A stretch of 64,000 nucleotides of DNA, from contig NW_006921533.1 of NCBI RefSeq assembly GCF_000340215.1, forward strand, positions 7,152,367 through 7,216,366. The letters are read 5' to 3'. Positions 19,315 to 32,900 of the stretch are shown piece after piece. A program made the translations under genes and the position numbers. Each line of letters opens with the position of its first letter. Position 1 is the first letter of the stretch. The notes under the pieces were generated by a model. It worked only from the letters and a program-made list of their open reading frames with translations, had not been told where the DNA came from and ran no database searches. Source of the stretch: Pseudocercospora fijiensis CIRAD86. Its lineage: Eukaryota; Ascomycota; Dothideomycetes; Mycosphaerellales; Mycosphaerellaceae.

Positions 19315-21594
19315 TAGTAGGCTAAAAGGAACCTCCTTGCCTTCTATTACTTTAATCTTATAATCGGTCTCTTTTAATAGCGGAAGTATAGCGGCTAGAT
19401 AGTGCTTTAATATATTAATATAGGTCTCTCGGATTAGTAGAGGAATCCGCTCGAGTTAGTTAGATTCTATACTATTAGGTAGCTCTTCCTCTTTAAGAAG
19501 GTCGGTAGTTAGGTTAGTAGCTATAAGATTACTAATAAATAGGACTCTAGTATTATTAGGGCATTTACTAGGATCGATATAGTTAATATCCTCCTTTCCA
19601 GCTATCCTGAAGCGCTATTATTAGCTGCCGAGGTCTATTTTTACAGTATAATGCTTTAGTATAGGATTACTAAGCACTATAGTAGCTCCGTACTAGTAGT
19701 AGAGGTTATCTATATTAATAGTATAGCTAGTAAAATCTAGAATCCTCTCGTTATTAATATTATCCTTTAAGACTATATTAATATAGTATACTCTATAGGT
19801 CTCGTATCTAGTCTAATTAAAGTAAGCAAGGATAAGTATATTAGCTCGGGGTAATTGCTTTAGATCTAGGTACTTAGTAGTATAGTAATTTATAAGGGTA
19901 CTAACTAAATTTCCCGGATATAGTATAGCCGTAGTCTTATAGTTGCTATCGTAGGTATCGCTAATAAGGCAGTCTCGTATAATTGCTAGCTATATATTAA
20001 TAGTCTTACGCCGTACTAGGCTAAAAGTTAGTATAGCGCTTATTCTTTTTTCGAGCGATTAGGAAGGCTAGTTATTATAGGGGTAGGATTCGCTACTATA
20101 AGCTTCCTTCGATAGTCGGTAGTAGTACGCTTAATTCGAGCCTAGTCCTTCGGCTTATCGTATGCCCTAAGTAAGTAGCTAGTACTATTACAATAAAAGC
20201 ACTTAAAGCTAGTTAGTAGTACGCTACTAGATACAAACCGCTTAGTTTATTAGTAGGGGAATCTACCCCTTCCGCGGCCCCTACTACGCTAGGTATTGCC
20301 CCCTCGATAGGGCCTAGACCGGTAGTTGCTACGGCCTCGCTAAGGGTCGCTATTATTGTTGTTGCTATCCTTATCGGGCTTATTAGCTCTACCCTAGTAG
20401 CTACCTCTTCTACGCTTGCTACTATTGTTATTATTAGGCTAGATCTTCGATTCTAGTCGTTTCTAGGCCTATATAGCCTATTTAGCTTAGTTAAACTCGA
20501 CTATAAATTCAAGGCGACTATAGTATTATTTAAATATATAGCGGCGGTCTAGTTTAAGAGTAAGTTCCTACCTAAATTTAGGTCGTACTTCTATAATCTA
20601 TATTAAATTGTCCTTAGGTAGTAGGTCGTCCTTAATAGCCCTAAGTCGGGTTTAGAAGGCTCGAGTAGTCTTATTAGGCTTCTGTTTAGTATAGAGGAAC
20701 TCTTTATAAGCCTGCTATTGCCTTAAATAGGGGTTGCTAAGCGTGTTTAGTATAGTGTCTTTATAGGTTTGCTAGTCGATTTTAGATAGGTCTTTAAGGG
20801 AATTAAAGTAGTTATCCTAGGTTCTCTTAGGGTCGCTGTTAATGTATTATATAGTATAGACGACTAAGGCGTATTTAGTTAATAGCGCTTTTAGCGTATT
20901 ACGCTAGTTAAGCTTATAGTTACGGATGTAATCGTTATACTACTTCCTACTAGAGCTATTGAATATAATATAGTCCTTAAGTTTAGTATCTTTCCTTAGT
21001 ACTAGTTCTTCTACTATAGGCGTACTAAGCTTAGCCGTAAGGCGTTAGATAGCCGCGAAGTTTTTATAGACTTCTTTCTCTCGCTAGAGGGTATAGAGTT
21101 TATTACGCAAACAGGTCCTTAGGGGCCTAAGGTTAGGTAGTCTAAATAGTAGGTAGCTATCCCGTTAGCCTATAACGAAGCCCTTATTTATAATATTGTT
21201 ATAGTTATCTACTTTAGCCTATACTCGATTGACTTAGTTAAATAGGCTATATAGAGGGCCTAAGTTAGTAATTAGTACGGTCGAATTAGTAGTTTCTTAG
21301 TATATAGGTCTTCTTTTAGTAGGGGGCTAGTTTTAGTGCAAACTTAGAGCCGCATTTTCTAATTATTTAACTATCTAGCTAAAGCTCTTAAAGGCTAGAT
21401 CGAATACTATATAATATAGGTTAGGTAAGCAGGTAGATAGTATAGTTAAGAGCGTATAGTATTCGATAAGGTCTATAAAGAAGGGAGAGTAAGGTTAGGA
21501 AGTTAGGCTAACGCTAAGCGCTAAGCCGTACCTAAGGCACGAAGACCCTAGCTTTACTTAGCCGGTTACATGCCTTTTATATGCCCTCTAATAT
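19315..21594 (-). mobile_element. Gypsy A: truncated, RIP-mutated LTR retrotransposon
   Basis: Minus-strand fragment containing the 5' LTR (21,411-21,594), gag, protease region and only the first part of the reverse transcriptase. It is homologous to Gypsy B, C and D: for example 19,318-19,430 aligns with 33,098-33,220. The match stops at about 19,315, where the RT region should continue, so the 3' two-thirds is missing. The gag part includes a Cys-knuckle region near 20.2 kb and Arg/Gly-rich stretches. Sequence divergence from B-D is higher than among B-D, so this is an older or distinct subfamily. Confidence 0.72.
21411..21594 (-). repeat. Gypsy A 5' LTR (diverged)
   Basis: Follows the internal end tcgaatactatat, as in Gypsy B, and shares gttaggctaacgctaagcgc and gaccctagctttact with the 197-bp LTRs of B, C and D. 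About 184 bp long; ends at gccctctaata. Confidence 0.65.
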
Positions 21595-21694
21595 TCGTAT
21601 ACCTTCGTAACGCACTCTTTTATTAATTCGACGACTTTTATAATACCGAGTCTACTTAACTAAGTTACGACGTCTTATAAGAAGGGACCTAGTA

Positions 21695-22290
21695 CTTCTA
21701 CGGAACCGTACGGGTCGTAATAAGACCGGACCTACTAGAAAGAGAATAGTATATCTACGTAAGAAGGCTACTACTACTACTGCTAGCTCTAGTACTAGAA
21801 AGCGCGTCGCGGGCAAGGCTCTATATAAGACGACGACTAGCGCTTCTACTACTAGTAGCAATAATCGTACGAAGCGTCGATAGCGCCTAGAAAGTAAGTA
21901 TTATCTATAGCCGGTAGCGTAGCTAGTAGCGTAGCCGGTATTTTTACTTTTTTTTACTAATCCTTCTTTATTCGTAGCCCTTCGTAAGATTCGGAGGTAT
22001 TAGAGTATTAGTAAACTCCTAATCCGTAAAGCTCCTTTCTAACGACTTATTTGCAAAATTGCCTAGTATAGTATATTAGACTATCGCTTCTAAGCCTCCG
22101 TAATAGTAGCCCTTTAGGAGGCTATAGAAGCCTACCTAGTTCGTATCTTCGAATATATATTTCTCTTCTACCTCTTTTAGAACTATACTAATACTATTTT
22201 AGCTATTAACCTTATAGCTATCTACGCGAAGCGCGTTACGATTATAGATAAGGATTTTAAAGCCCTAGATTAGATTCTTAAAGGCTAGAA
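21695..22290 (+). pseudogene. Histone H3-like gene, RIP-decayed, with an intron
   Basis: Seen in one frame: a basic N-terminal tail (21,734-21,893; RKRVAGKALYKTTTSA), then a candidate intron 21,894-21,977 (donor GTAAGT, TACTAAT branch site, acceptor GTAG), then the histone fold. The fold shows LRKIRRY (21,980), LLIRKAPF, LICKIA, DYRF, VALxEAIEAYLVRIFE, a break of about 18 codons (a second intron or insertion with its own tactaatac), and AIYAKRVTI (about 22,225). These match H3 blocks ALREIRRYQ, LLIRKLPFQRL, DLRFQ, ALQEASEAYLV and AIHAKRVTI in the correct order and spacing. Stops fall at conserved Gln positions, as RIP would produce. Loop 1 has the length of ordinary H3, not the longer CENP-A loop. 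The start codon is not visible. Family knowledge: H3 packages DNA in nucleosomes. Here the copy is dead, and its neighbours are unrecognised decayed genes. Confidence 0.75.
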
Positions 22291-22630
22291 TGTCTATATT
22301 CGAGATAGTAGTAGGTAGGATAGATATTCTAGTAGGAAGGATGTTCTTAGTGTCCTCTATAAGCGTTTCTATATACGAAATATGCCGCTGTTATACGGCG
22401 CTATATAGCGCGCTCTAAATACTCTCTAAGTATATATATATATATAGTATAATATGCTTTATTAGCCGTACGGAATAGAAGTCTTCGAAAATTCTGTTAG
22501 TACTAAGGAGTAAGAATGCCGGCTACGCTGCCGGCTACACTACCGGGTCTTATAAAGAACTAAAAGAAGATAGACATTCTTAATTTGTATTAGTTTGGAT
22601 TTTTTATAAAAAGAAAATTAGGAAAAAGGA
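22291..22630. other. Spacer after the H3-like pseudogene
   Basis: Contains a short AT dinucleotide run (22,431-22,447) and a copy of the gccggctacgctgccgg motif (22,515-22,531) also found at 21,908 and 23,320. No gene recognised. Confidence 0.4.
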
Positions 22631-22639
22631 GGAAGGTTA

Positions 22640-23200
22640 AAGAACCTTAAACTAATATTTATAGGAATTATCCCTAGTTTCTAGACTATATTATATACCT
22701 GCTTTCGTAACTCTACCTAATACTCCCTCTTAATATCCTTATACTCTACCTACTAGAAATTCAACTAAGTACCTAGACCTATAGCAGCCTCTATATCTTT
22801 TACTATCTTCTATAAGTTAAAGAACTCCTCGATAGTAGCCTCTACCTCTTTATATAATACGAAGTTACTTCCTACCCTATCCTTTATATCTACTAAATAA
22901 CTAAGAGTTCTAAGAAACGAACTAGAATTCGGCCTTAGTATAGCGAGTAACTAGTAGAACGTAGTATAGAGCTACTTTATAGCTCTTTTATATACTATGC
23001 CGATACCGAGGGAGGAGCTATCCTAGTACTTAATATTAGAGAATAGTTTAGTAGGATTCTACTATAGGAAACTATTAGAACTTCTTAAAGAGAGCTTCGA
23101 GGGAAATCGATAAGTTCTACCTAGATCTAGATAAAGACATTCTACTAAGCAGTTAGGGAATTAAAAAGGGAGCGAAAGGATAAAATTTATACCTAAGGAG
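22640..23200 (-). pseudogene. Unrecognised decayed gene, helical
   Basis: The minus strand carries a coherent helical stretch of over 100 codons, including LSYLVDIKDRVGSNFVLYKE, VEATIEEFFNL and VELRKQVYNIV, interrupted by TAG/TAA at likely Gln or Trp sites. The heptad-like pattern suggests an alpha-helical or coiled-coil protein. No family recognised. It lies tail-to-tail with the H3-like pseudogene. Confidence 0.4.
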
Positions 23201-23499
23201 TACAGTTTCTAAACTATACTATAATAGCTTATATATATGTGCTTTTAATTAGTTAGTGCTATTAGCTAATTATCTATAGATTTAGGGTAATATAAGTACC
23301 TTCCTATAACTAAAAAATGCTAGCTACGCTACCGGCTATACTCTCGTATCTCAGAAAGGGCTTGCTTTAAGTTACGTATATATTCCTATACTTCTTAGAA
23401 ACCGATAAATTCTATAGTTCGAACATACTACTCCTATACTTGCTTAGCAAACTAACCTAAACTAAACTAGAATTCCGGCTTAGTAAACTAAACTAAACT
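23201..23499. repeat. Spacer with a 19-bp inverted-repeat copy
   Basis: 23,320-23,338 (ctagctacgctaccggcta) is the exact reverse complement of 21,908-21,926, which lies in the intron of the H3-like pseudogene. Otherwise no gene is visible. Confidence 0.5.
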
Positions 23500-25400
23500 A
23501 ACCCGAACTACTACGGGGTCTAAGAAATATTCCTAAATCGCTATTTTAATCCTTCTCGTAGAACTCGATAATAGTTAATTTCGTAGAGTAATCGTATACC
23601 TTCTAAGTAATACGCTTCCGCCGTCGACTGCTCGCTCTACTACTATTACTATCCCTATCGATTTCCGCTCGCTAATAGTCTATAAATCGCTTATAAAGGC
23701 GATACTCGAACTTTACTCTACAGAATAGCCGCTTTACTAGATCTATAGATAGCTTTCCCGGTCGACTCTTTAGAAGCTAGGTATTAGTAGTAAAAGCTTA
23801 ATATTCGTCGTATTCGAAGCCGCTTATTTATACGCCTAACTACTTATAGCTAGTATAGCTAGTTAGGAGGCGGAGATTATCTACTTCCAGACGGTATTTA
23901 CGGTTATAAGGGCAGAAGAATGTTTGCCTTTACTAATAAATTTCTAGTAGAAACGGGCTCTTAAACTACGATAATAATACCTTAGTAGCAATTATCTACT
24001 TTATAACAAGACGACGTACCGGCTACTTATACTCTAGCTTACTAAGTAACGCGTTTGCCTCTTTTAGCGATAAATAGTTAGTATATATAGCGACTAAGGT
24101 TGAAATAAGCGCGATATATAACTACAAGGAAGAGGAAGAATAGATAGAATAGGTCGATAAATAAGAGGTAGAGATAGCCGCTAGATAAGGTTTAGTTTAG
24201 CTTTATTATAACTCCTTATCTATAGGCCTATACTATACGACTATAAGGCTTTAAATTAGCTCGAAATTAGACCTCTTAGCGGTCTATATATAGCCTATAA
24301 ATAAATATAGAAGTAGATATACCGCCGCTATAAACCTAGCCGCTATAGCGGATTACTACCCTCGTATTCTTAGTTAGTATATACAGACCTATACGCGAGC
24401 TTCTAAGTATAATAGCCTAGCTATATATAAAGCCGTATATAATAATAGATAGAATAAAGCTCGAGCTAATTTTAGATCTTAATAACTATAATATAATTAG
24501 TCTAACTAGTTCCTCGCTCTCTAGTATAAGGAAAGCATATACAAACCCCTAGCATAGTAATTACCTAAGAGCCTCCTATCTTACGGATTCTTACCTAAAT
24601 AATAGGCTTCTAATTGCAATCGACTTCTCGTCTATATCTCGGCCCTATTTAACGGTACTAGGGACTTATAGAAGCCGGTATAATAATTTTTATAGTATAA
24701 TCGCCTATCTCGATATTAATATTTATGCTTACTAACGAGCCTTAGTCGAACGCTCTCCAGTAATAAACTCCTACCTCTATTTAGGCTTACGGGAAGAAGA
24801 ATTACGTAATAGAGACTTTTATTAAGCTTTAACTAGACTTTTACGATATTTTAACGGCACCTAACTAATTCTTCTCCTATAAGCCTAAGAATAAACCGGG
24901 CTAAAACAGCCTATAGAATATAGCTGTTTACTCTCTAAGGCTATAATATAATAACTCTACGATATTATAACAATATAAAGATACTAAGGCCCTTCTTAAT
25001 ACCTTAGACAACGCTCTCTAAGTCTAAGATTATATATAATAGTACGTTAATATCGCGTTCTACGACTTGCGAGGAAACGCAAATTGCGACAAAAGTCTTA
25101 GCATTTGCCCTCGAGGGCAAGATAGTAGCAATACTATACTGTTTATAGTCTTACAATACTTAGAGGTCCTTCTTAAGCTTACTATCTCGGGTCTTATATC
25201 TTCGTATAGCCGTATAGACAATGTCGTAGTCGCTATTCTGCTATAGAGCCGTAGAAAATCTAGGATTTCTTCTAATCTATATAGACAACTAGCCTTAGTA
25301 TATAGCAAATATAGCCTATAGTATACGAATTAGCAATAAGCTTATATAGAGACAATTGTACTTCTTATTAAGGCGTAGGACCCTTTTTCTAGGTTTGTCT
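23500..25400 (+). pseudogene. Unrecognised RIP-decayed gene, about 1.9 kb
   Basis: The plus strand reads coherently over long stretches if TAA/TAG are taken as former Gln or Trp: near 24.2-24.6 kb EVEIAAR, LYYNSLSIGLYYTTIRL, SRYTAAINLAAIADYYPRIL and YGFLPK; near 24.8 kb a second frame gives LGLREEELRNRDFY and LTRLLRYFNGT. A change of frame suggests introns or indels. I do not recognise the family; it lacks the motifs of the Gypsy, MULE and Helitron proteins in this window. Confidence 0.4.
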
Positions 25401-25660
25401 CTCTAGATTATAGTTATAATACTATAGAGGCAAATATCTAAATCTAATACGGGTAATTATATAGGAGACGCCCGGTTTAGTTTTAGGCGCTCTGCTATAG
25501 GCTTCGCTTAGACCGCTAATATAGATATAGTATAGTGCCGATATAATATAAGAGCTAGATTACAATAGTAGTCGCTATAGTAGTAGAAGGAAGAGATACG
25601 AGTTAGTAGGTCTAAGTATGCCTATAAAGCGGGGCGCATAAATAGAGGTAGATAAACTTA

Positions 25661-25669
25661 GCGATAGAC
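25661..25669. repeat. MULE2 9-bp target-site duplication, left copy
   Basis: GCGATAGAC; the right copy at 54,479-54,487 is GCGACAGAC. The single difference is CA to TA, the RIP transition, in the copy that lies in RIP-mutated DNA. Confidence 0.82.
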
Positions 25670-25879
25670 GGGCGAGACTATTCGAGAATCTACTCCGGTT
25701 ATTCGAGAATCCGGGCATCCGATTACGGAGGAGGCCTAAGGCAAATTTGTTAGTTATGTTCTCTACCGCTAGACCTTACCGTTACCGCTATTTTAATCGC
25801 TATTTTAACCTAACCTCGCCGTCGCTGTCGATAGCTATATTGTTAAGCCCTTCTACGTAGTTACAAGCCGAGTATAATG

Positions 25880-28430
<2,551 letters not shown>

Positions 28431-28435
28431 CTCAC
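28431..28435. repeat. Gypsy B 5-bp target-site duplication, left copy
   Basis: ctcac; the partner at 53,676-53,680 is cttac, again a CA-to-TA difference. The 5-bp length is typical of Gypsy integrases. Confidence 0.8.
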
Positions 28436-28632
28436 ATAAGAAGGGTTATGCCAGCAGGCAGATAGGGTAGTAGTAGGTAGAAGCAGTATTCGATAAGGAT
28501 CTAGGAGGAGAGGGAGGAAGGTAGGCTAGTTAGCCTAACGCTAAGCGCCAAGCCCTACCTAAGGCACTAAGACCCTAGCTTTACTCGGCCTAATTATATG
28601 CTAATTACGTATAGCCTCTTTAGCCCTAATAT
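28436..28632 (-). repeat. Gypsy B 3' LTR (197 bp)
   Basis: Starts ATAAGAAGGGTTAT and ends CCCTAATAT on the plus strand; same length and pattern as the LTRs at 46,489, 53,291 and 57,541. Confidence 0.85.
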
Positions 28633-29930
28633 ACGCTTCCCTTCTAAAGGCTACGCCCTCGTAGCTAGTCTTTGTTCTAATCTTAATCTCTATTACTACT
28701 AACTTAGCAGGTCTAATAAGCCGCTTAGTCCGCGCTAAATTAAACGCGTAACTACCGATTATGTAACCACACCAAACCTCACTTCTAATACAATACAATA
28801 CTTAACTCTAACTGCGCTATCCTTGTATATAATAAAGTAATATATAGCTAAAAGAATTAAGGACTATCGACTAATTATAATACAAGCGCGTCTTCCCTAC
28901 TATAATAGGTAGGCGTACGAGGTATTATAGCACTGCCTCCGTTCTAAGTAATATCGTTCGAGTTCTTTGCGTCTACTCTAAAAGACCTAGAAATGTCCGC
29001 TTCCGAGGCCCTTTTGTCCGCTTCCGAGGGTTTGTCCGCTTCCGAGGGTTTGTCCGCTTCCGAGGGATTGTTCTTGTTATTACGAGGGCTATTATTTACT
29101 ATCGTAGTTTTACTAGCCCTAATTAGTTAGGTTTAGCAGCCTTTAATTGTTAATTAATCTTATCTTTTTAAAACGCAGTTCGTCTAGTTTCTATAGGTAA
29201 AGGCTATTATAAGTGTAATAGTTAAGGTTCGCCTCGCTTATAGGGTCGGAAAGATCGAGGAGTAACCTATTATCCGCAAGATCGACCCTAGCTAGCTTAG
29301 CTCTATATTTTTGCCTTTAGTTAGTCTATTAATCGTTTAACCTTTTTAGTCCCTAAGTCCTTCGAACGGCTTAACCCTTTTTAACCTAGTATCTTAGCCT
29401 TAGGCTATAGTATAAGTAAGGTTGTTCTTATAGGTATAGCGATAATAGTAGGTAATATTAATAATAGCGGCGCTAGCCGTCTTAGCGCTAACTTTACCTT
29501 GCTTCTAATTTCCTTCTTCGACTAGCAACGCTTTAACTAGCAATACACTCCGTAATACTATTACTAATATAGCTGCGCCGTCCCCCTAGCCGTCGCTAGC
29601 TCGTAGCGCGACGCTATCGTTATTATTATTATTATTATCCGCGCGCGCGCTATCCCCGCCGACCGCCTAGGCCTTAGGGCCTCGATAGAATAAAGGAATA
29701 AGAGGGGGACCCGAATACTAAGGGAAGGGCCTTATTGCGTTAGTAGAGAGGTAAAATCCTTAAAAGAGTAGGCGATTAGTTAATAGTTATAGCGCGCTCG
29801 TTAAAACTCGGTACGCATTTACTATAGTAGTATAGTCTTGTTGTCCCTTGCTGATAATTGCCTTGCCTCTAATTAGTTAGCTAATAGCACCCTAGGGGTA
29901 GCATTATTCCTAGGCGATATTATAGGCCCT
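28633..29930 (-). other. Gypsy B 3' untranslated region
   Basis: About 1.3 kb between the chromodomain end of pol and the 3' LTR; homologous stretches follow pol in Gypsy C (52,141-53,290) and Gypsy D (57,738-58,985). It includes an ATT run near 29,622. No reading frame is supported. Confidence 0.6.
28994..29068. repeat. 18-bp tandem repeat, four units, in the Gypsy B 3' UTR
   Basis: Four copies of TGTCCGCTTCCGAGGGTT-like units. Gypsy C (about 52,915-52,940) and Gypsy D (about 58,098-58,118) have one copy each, so the array expanded only in B. Confidence 0.85.
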
Positions 29931-32900
29931 TAGCCTTCTTCTTATTCTTTATACTAGTCTAATACTTATCTAACAACTTAGTTATATCCTCGAAGGAACC
30001 TTTAGCTTCCTACGAGTCCTATTTAGGTAAATAGCCTTGCTATCTTAATAGGTATTCCTTCTTGCCTTACCTAGTCCGGTGCTTTAGGATGCGTTCTATA
30101 GACTATAGCTCTTTACCGTCGGCTAAGACTTCTTCTAACTTAGTAGGCGCTTTATCGCCTTCGCGTTAATAGTATAGTTTAAGGAGGGATATATAGAAGG
30201 TATTATAGATAGTATAATAAGGTAGAAGCTATAGTTAATAGGCCTAGGTGCCCCTAGGTTCTCGGATATAGAAGGGGCTAATATACCTTAGTGCGAGCTT
30301 AGGCCTTGTTTTGCTATCGGGTAAGGGGTGTTTGCGGATACGTAGGTTCCTCGTACTAAGCATAACTATATTACCCTTCCGGAAGGTTATTAGAAGGTAG
30401 TGTTTATTATAGTAGGCCTTCTAATAGGCCTAGGCCTTTGCTAGTTTGTTAGCTATCTTAGCGTAAATTTCTCGTATCTTTTAAACCCTCTTAATAGCCG
30501 CTAGTGTCTTAGGTTAATCCGCTTCCCTTTCCTTACGCTCGCCCTCGAGCGATAGGGGGTCTTGTAGTATAGTAGCGTTCTAGCCTATTATAGCTATATA
30601 TAGTAAGACCTTAGTTAATAAGTAGACAGTGTTATTATATGCGAATTTAGCTAGTTGCAGGAGGTTAACCTAATCGTTAGGGTTCTTATTAATATAGCTA
30701 CGCAGGTACTACTATAGGGTAGCATTTTGCCTCTTAGTCTAGCTATCTATTTATTAATAGAAGGCTATAGATAGCCGATAGTTAAGTCTTAGCTATAGGC
30801 ATATTTCACTCTAATAATAAGACGTAAATATCGAGCCTCGGTCGGAAACTATCCCTTTAGGGGTTCCCTAATAGCTATAGAAGATGTTGTTCTATAGTAA
30901 CTTAGCTAGGTTAATAGCCGTCTAATCCTTCCGAGCGGGGATATAGCGAGCGCTCTTAGTAAACCGGTCTACGACAACTAGGATAGCATTATACACATCC
31001 TTGCTACCCCTACGCTTAGTAGGCGGAAGGCCTATAATAAAGTCTATTATTAGCTCTATAAATAGCTTCTTTAGAATAGGAAGTAAAGACAACTCGCCGA
31101 ATAGCAGGTGCCTTAGTGCTTTAACTCGTTAATATACGGCACACGTGTTTACGTAGTCCTTTATATCCCGCTTACTATATAGCTAGTAGTATATACGCGA
31201 TAGTAGCTCGTGCGACCTCTCTATACTATAGTAACCGGCAAGCTTACTATTATAGTGTCGCTTAAGAAGCTCTTATCGGATCGAATGCTCGGTAGGGATA
31301 TACAATCTGCCCTTATAGCGCAAATGGCTATCGGTATTAATCGACTTAAATAGCTATCGGTATTAATCGACTAATTCTTGCTAGATCTAGTTTTGCGACT
31401 ATTAGTAAGCTAATCTATACGGACCGTAGCAAAAGCGTCCCTTTGCTAAGCGCGTAACAGCTCGTTTATAAAGGCTTAGCTATCTCCGTCCGTAAGTTCG
31501 CTTAATGGCACTCTCGCTATCTTGCGTAGTACGTACTATATGTATCTAGTAGCACTAGCAGCCGGATTAACTATATTAGTACTCTAATCGCTGTTACTAT
31601 ATATAGCGATATCGACTAGGGAGTTATTATAGCTCTTCCTATTAGTGTCGTTAGCCCTTGCCTTAATACGCACTATTAATATAGCAAGAGTATTAATATA
31701 CTTCAAGCCGTCGCGGAGTCCGGTAAGCCGCTTATCCTACGCTTACTTATTAATAATACGGGCTATAGCAATCTTATACTATAGGGTTAGAAATAATAAA
31801 TTAATAGATTAGTAAGTCTCGCTATCGTAATTAGGCCGCCTCGATAGACTATTAGCAGGGTTACTTACGCCTAGCCGATATAGAATATCAAAATCGAACC
31901 TAGTAAGGTAGACGGCCTATCTAGCCTATCGACCTATAACCCTAGTAACCTTCGTAATTCTATAGAGGTTGTTATAGTCCGTATAGACCTAAATGGTATA
32001 CTATACACTATCGAGATAGTAGCGCTAGTGCTTAAAGGCTTCTACGATTGCTAAGAGCTCTTGCTCGTAGGTCTCGTATCGACGTTCTATATCGATTATC
32101 TTTCGTAAAAAGAAGGCAATTAGGTGCTAGTAATTGTTATTAGCCTATTGTAATATAATAGCTAATATAGCGAACTATAAAGCGTTAGTCTTAATACAGA
32201 TCTGCCTACTTAGTACGAAATAGTGTAATAAGGGGACTTTAGTAAAGCGTTACTTTAAACCGTTAAAAGCGGCTTATGCTTTGTTAGTCTATTTAGACTC
32301 TCTAGATAGGTTGGCCTTAGTTTTAGTAAGCTTAGTTAGTAGCATTACGTGCCGTAAATAACCTTCGATAAATCGACGGTAGAAGTTAGCAAAACCTAGG
32401 AATAATTAAAGCTCTTTAATACTAGTAGGGGTTAGCTACTTAGTAATAGTCTTAATCCGATTAGGGTTAGCCTTAACACCCTTAGTTAATACGAGGAAGC
32501 TAAGGAAGGCTACCTCCTTAGTAGCGAAGGTGTATTTAGAAGGCCTATAGTATAAGCTATAGGTCCTTAGGCGATCGAGTACCTTACGGACTATAGCCTA
32601 GTATTCCGTAATATTAGGTAAGTATATATAAACTAGGATGTTATCTAGGTAAACTATATAGAGGTAGTCTAATAGGCCTAATAGGGCCCGATTAATACAG
32701 GACTAGAATGTTATAGGGGCGTTAGCTAGCCTAAATAGTATAACTAAGTACTCGAAATAGCTATAACGGGTATAGAAGGCTGTTTTCTATTTATCGCCCT
32801 TACGGATGCAGATGCGATAGTATGCATCCTTAATGTCTAGTGTAGTATAGAAATAGGCGCTAGAAAGGCGGTCGAGGGTCTCGTTAATAAGCGGAAGTAG

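Noticed and set aside
21695..22290. Centromeric H3 (CENP-A) as identity of the H3-like pseudogene
   Set aside because: The segment between LLIRKAPF and DYRF has the length of ordinary H3, lacking the longer CENP-A loop 1, so only H3-like is supported.
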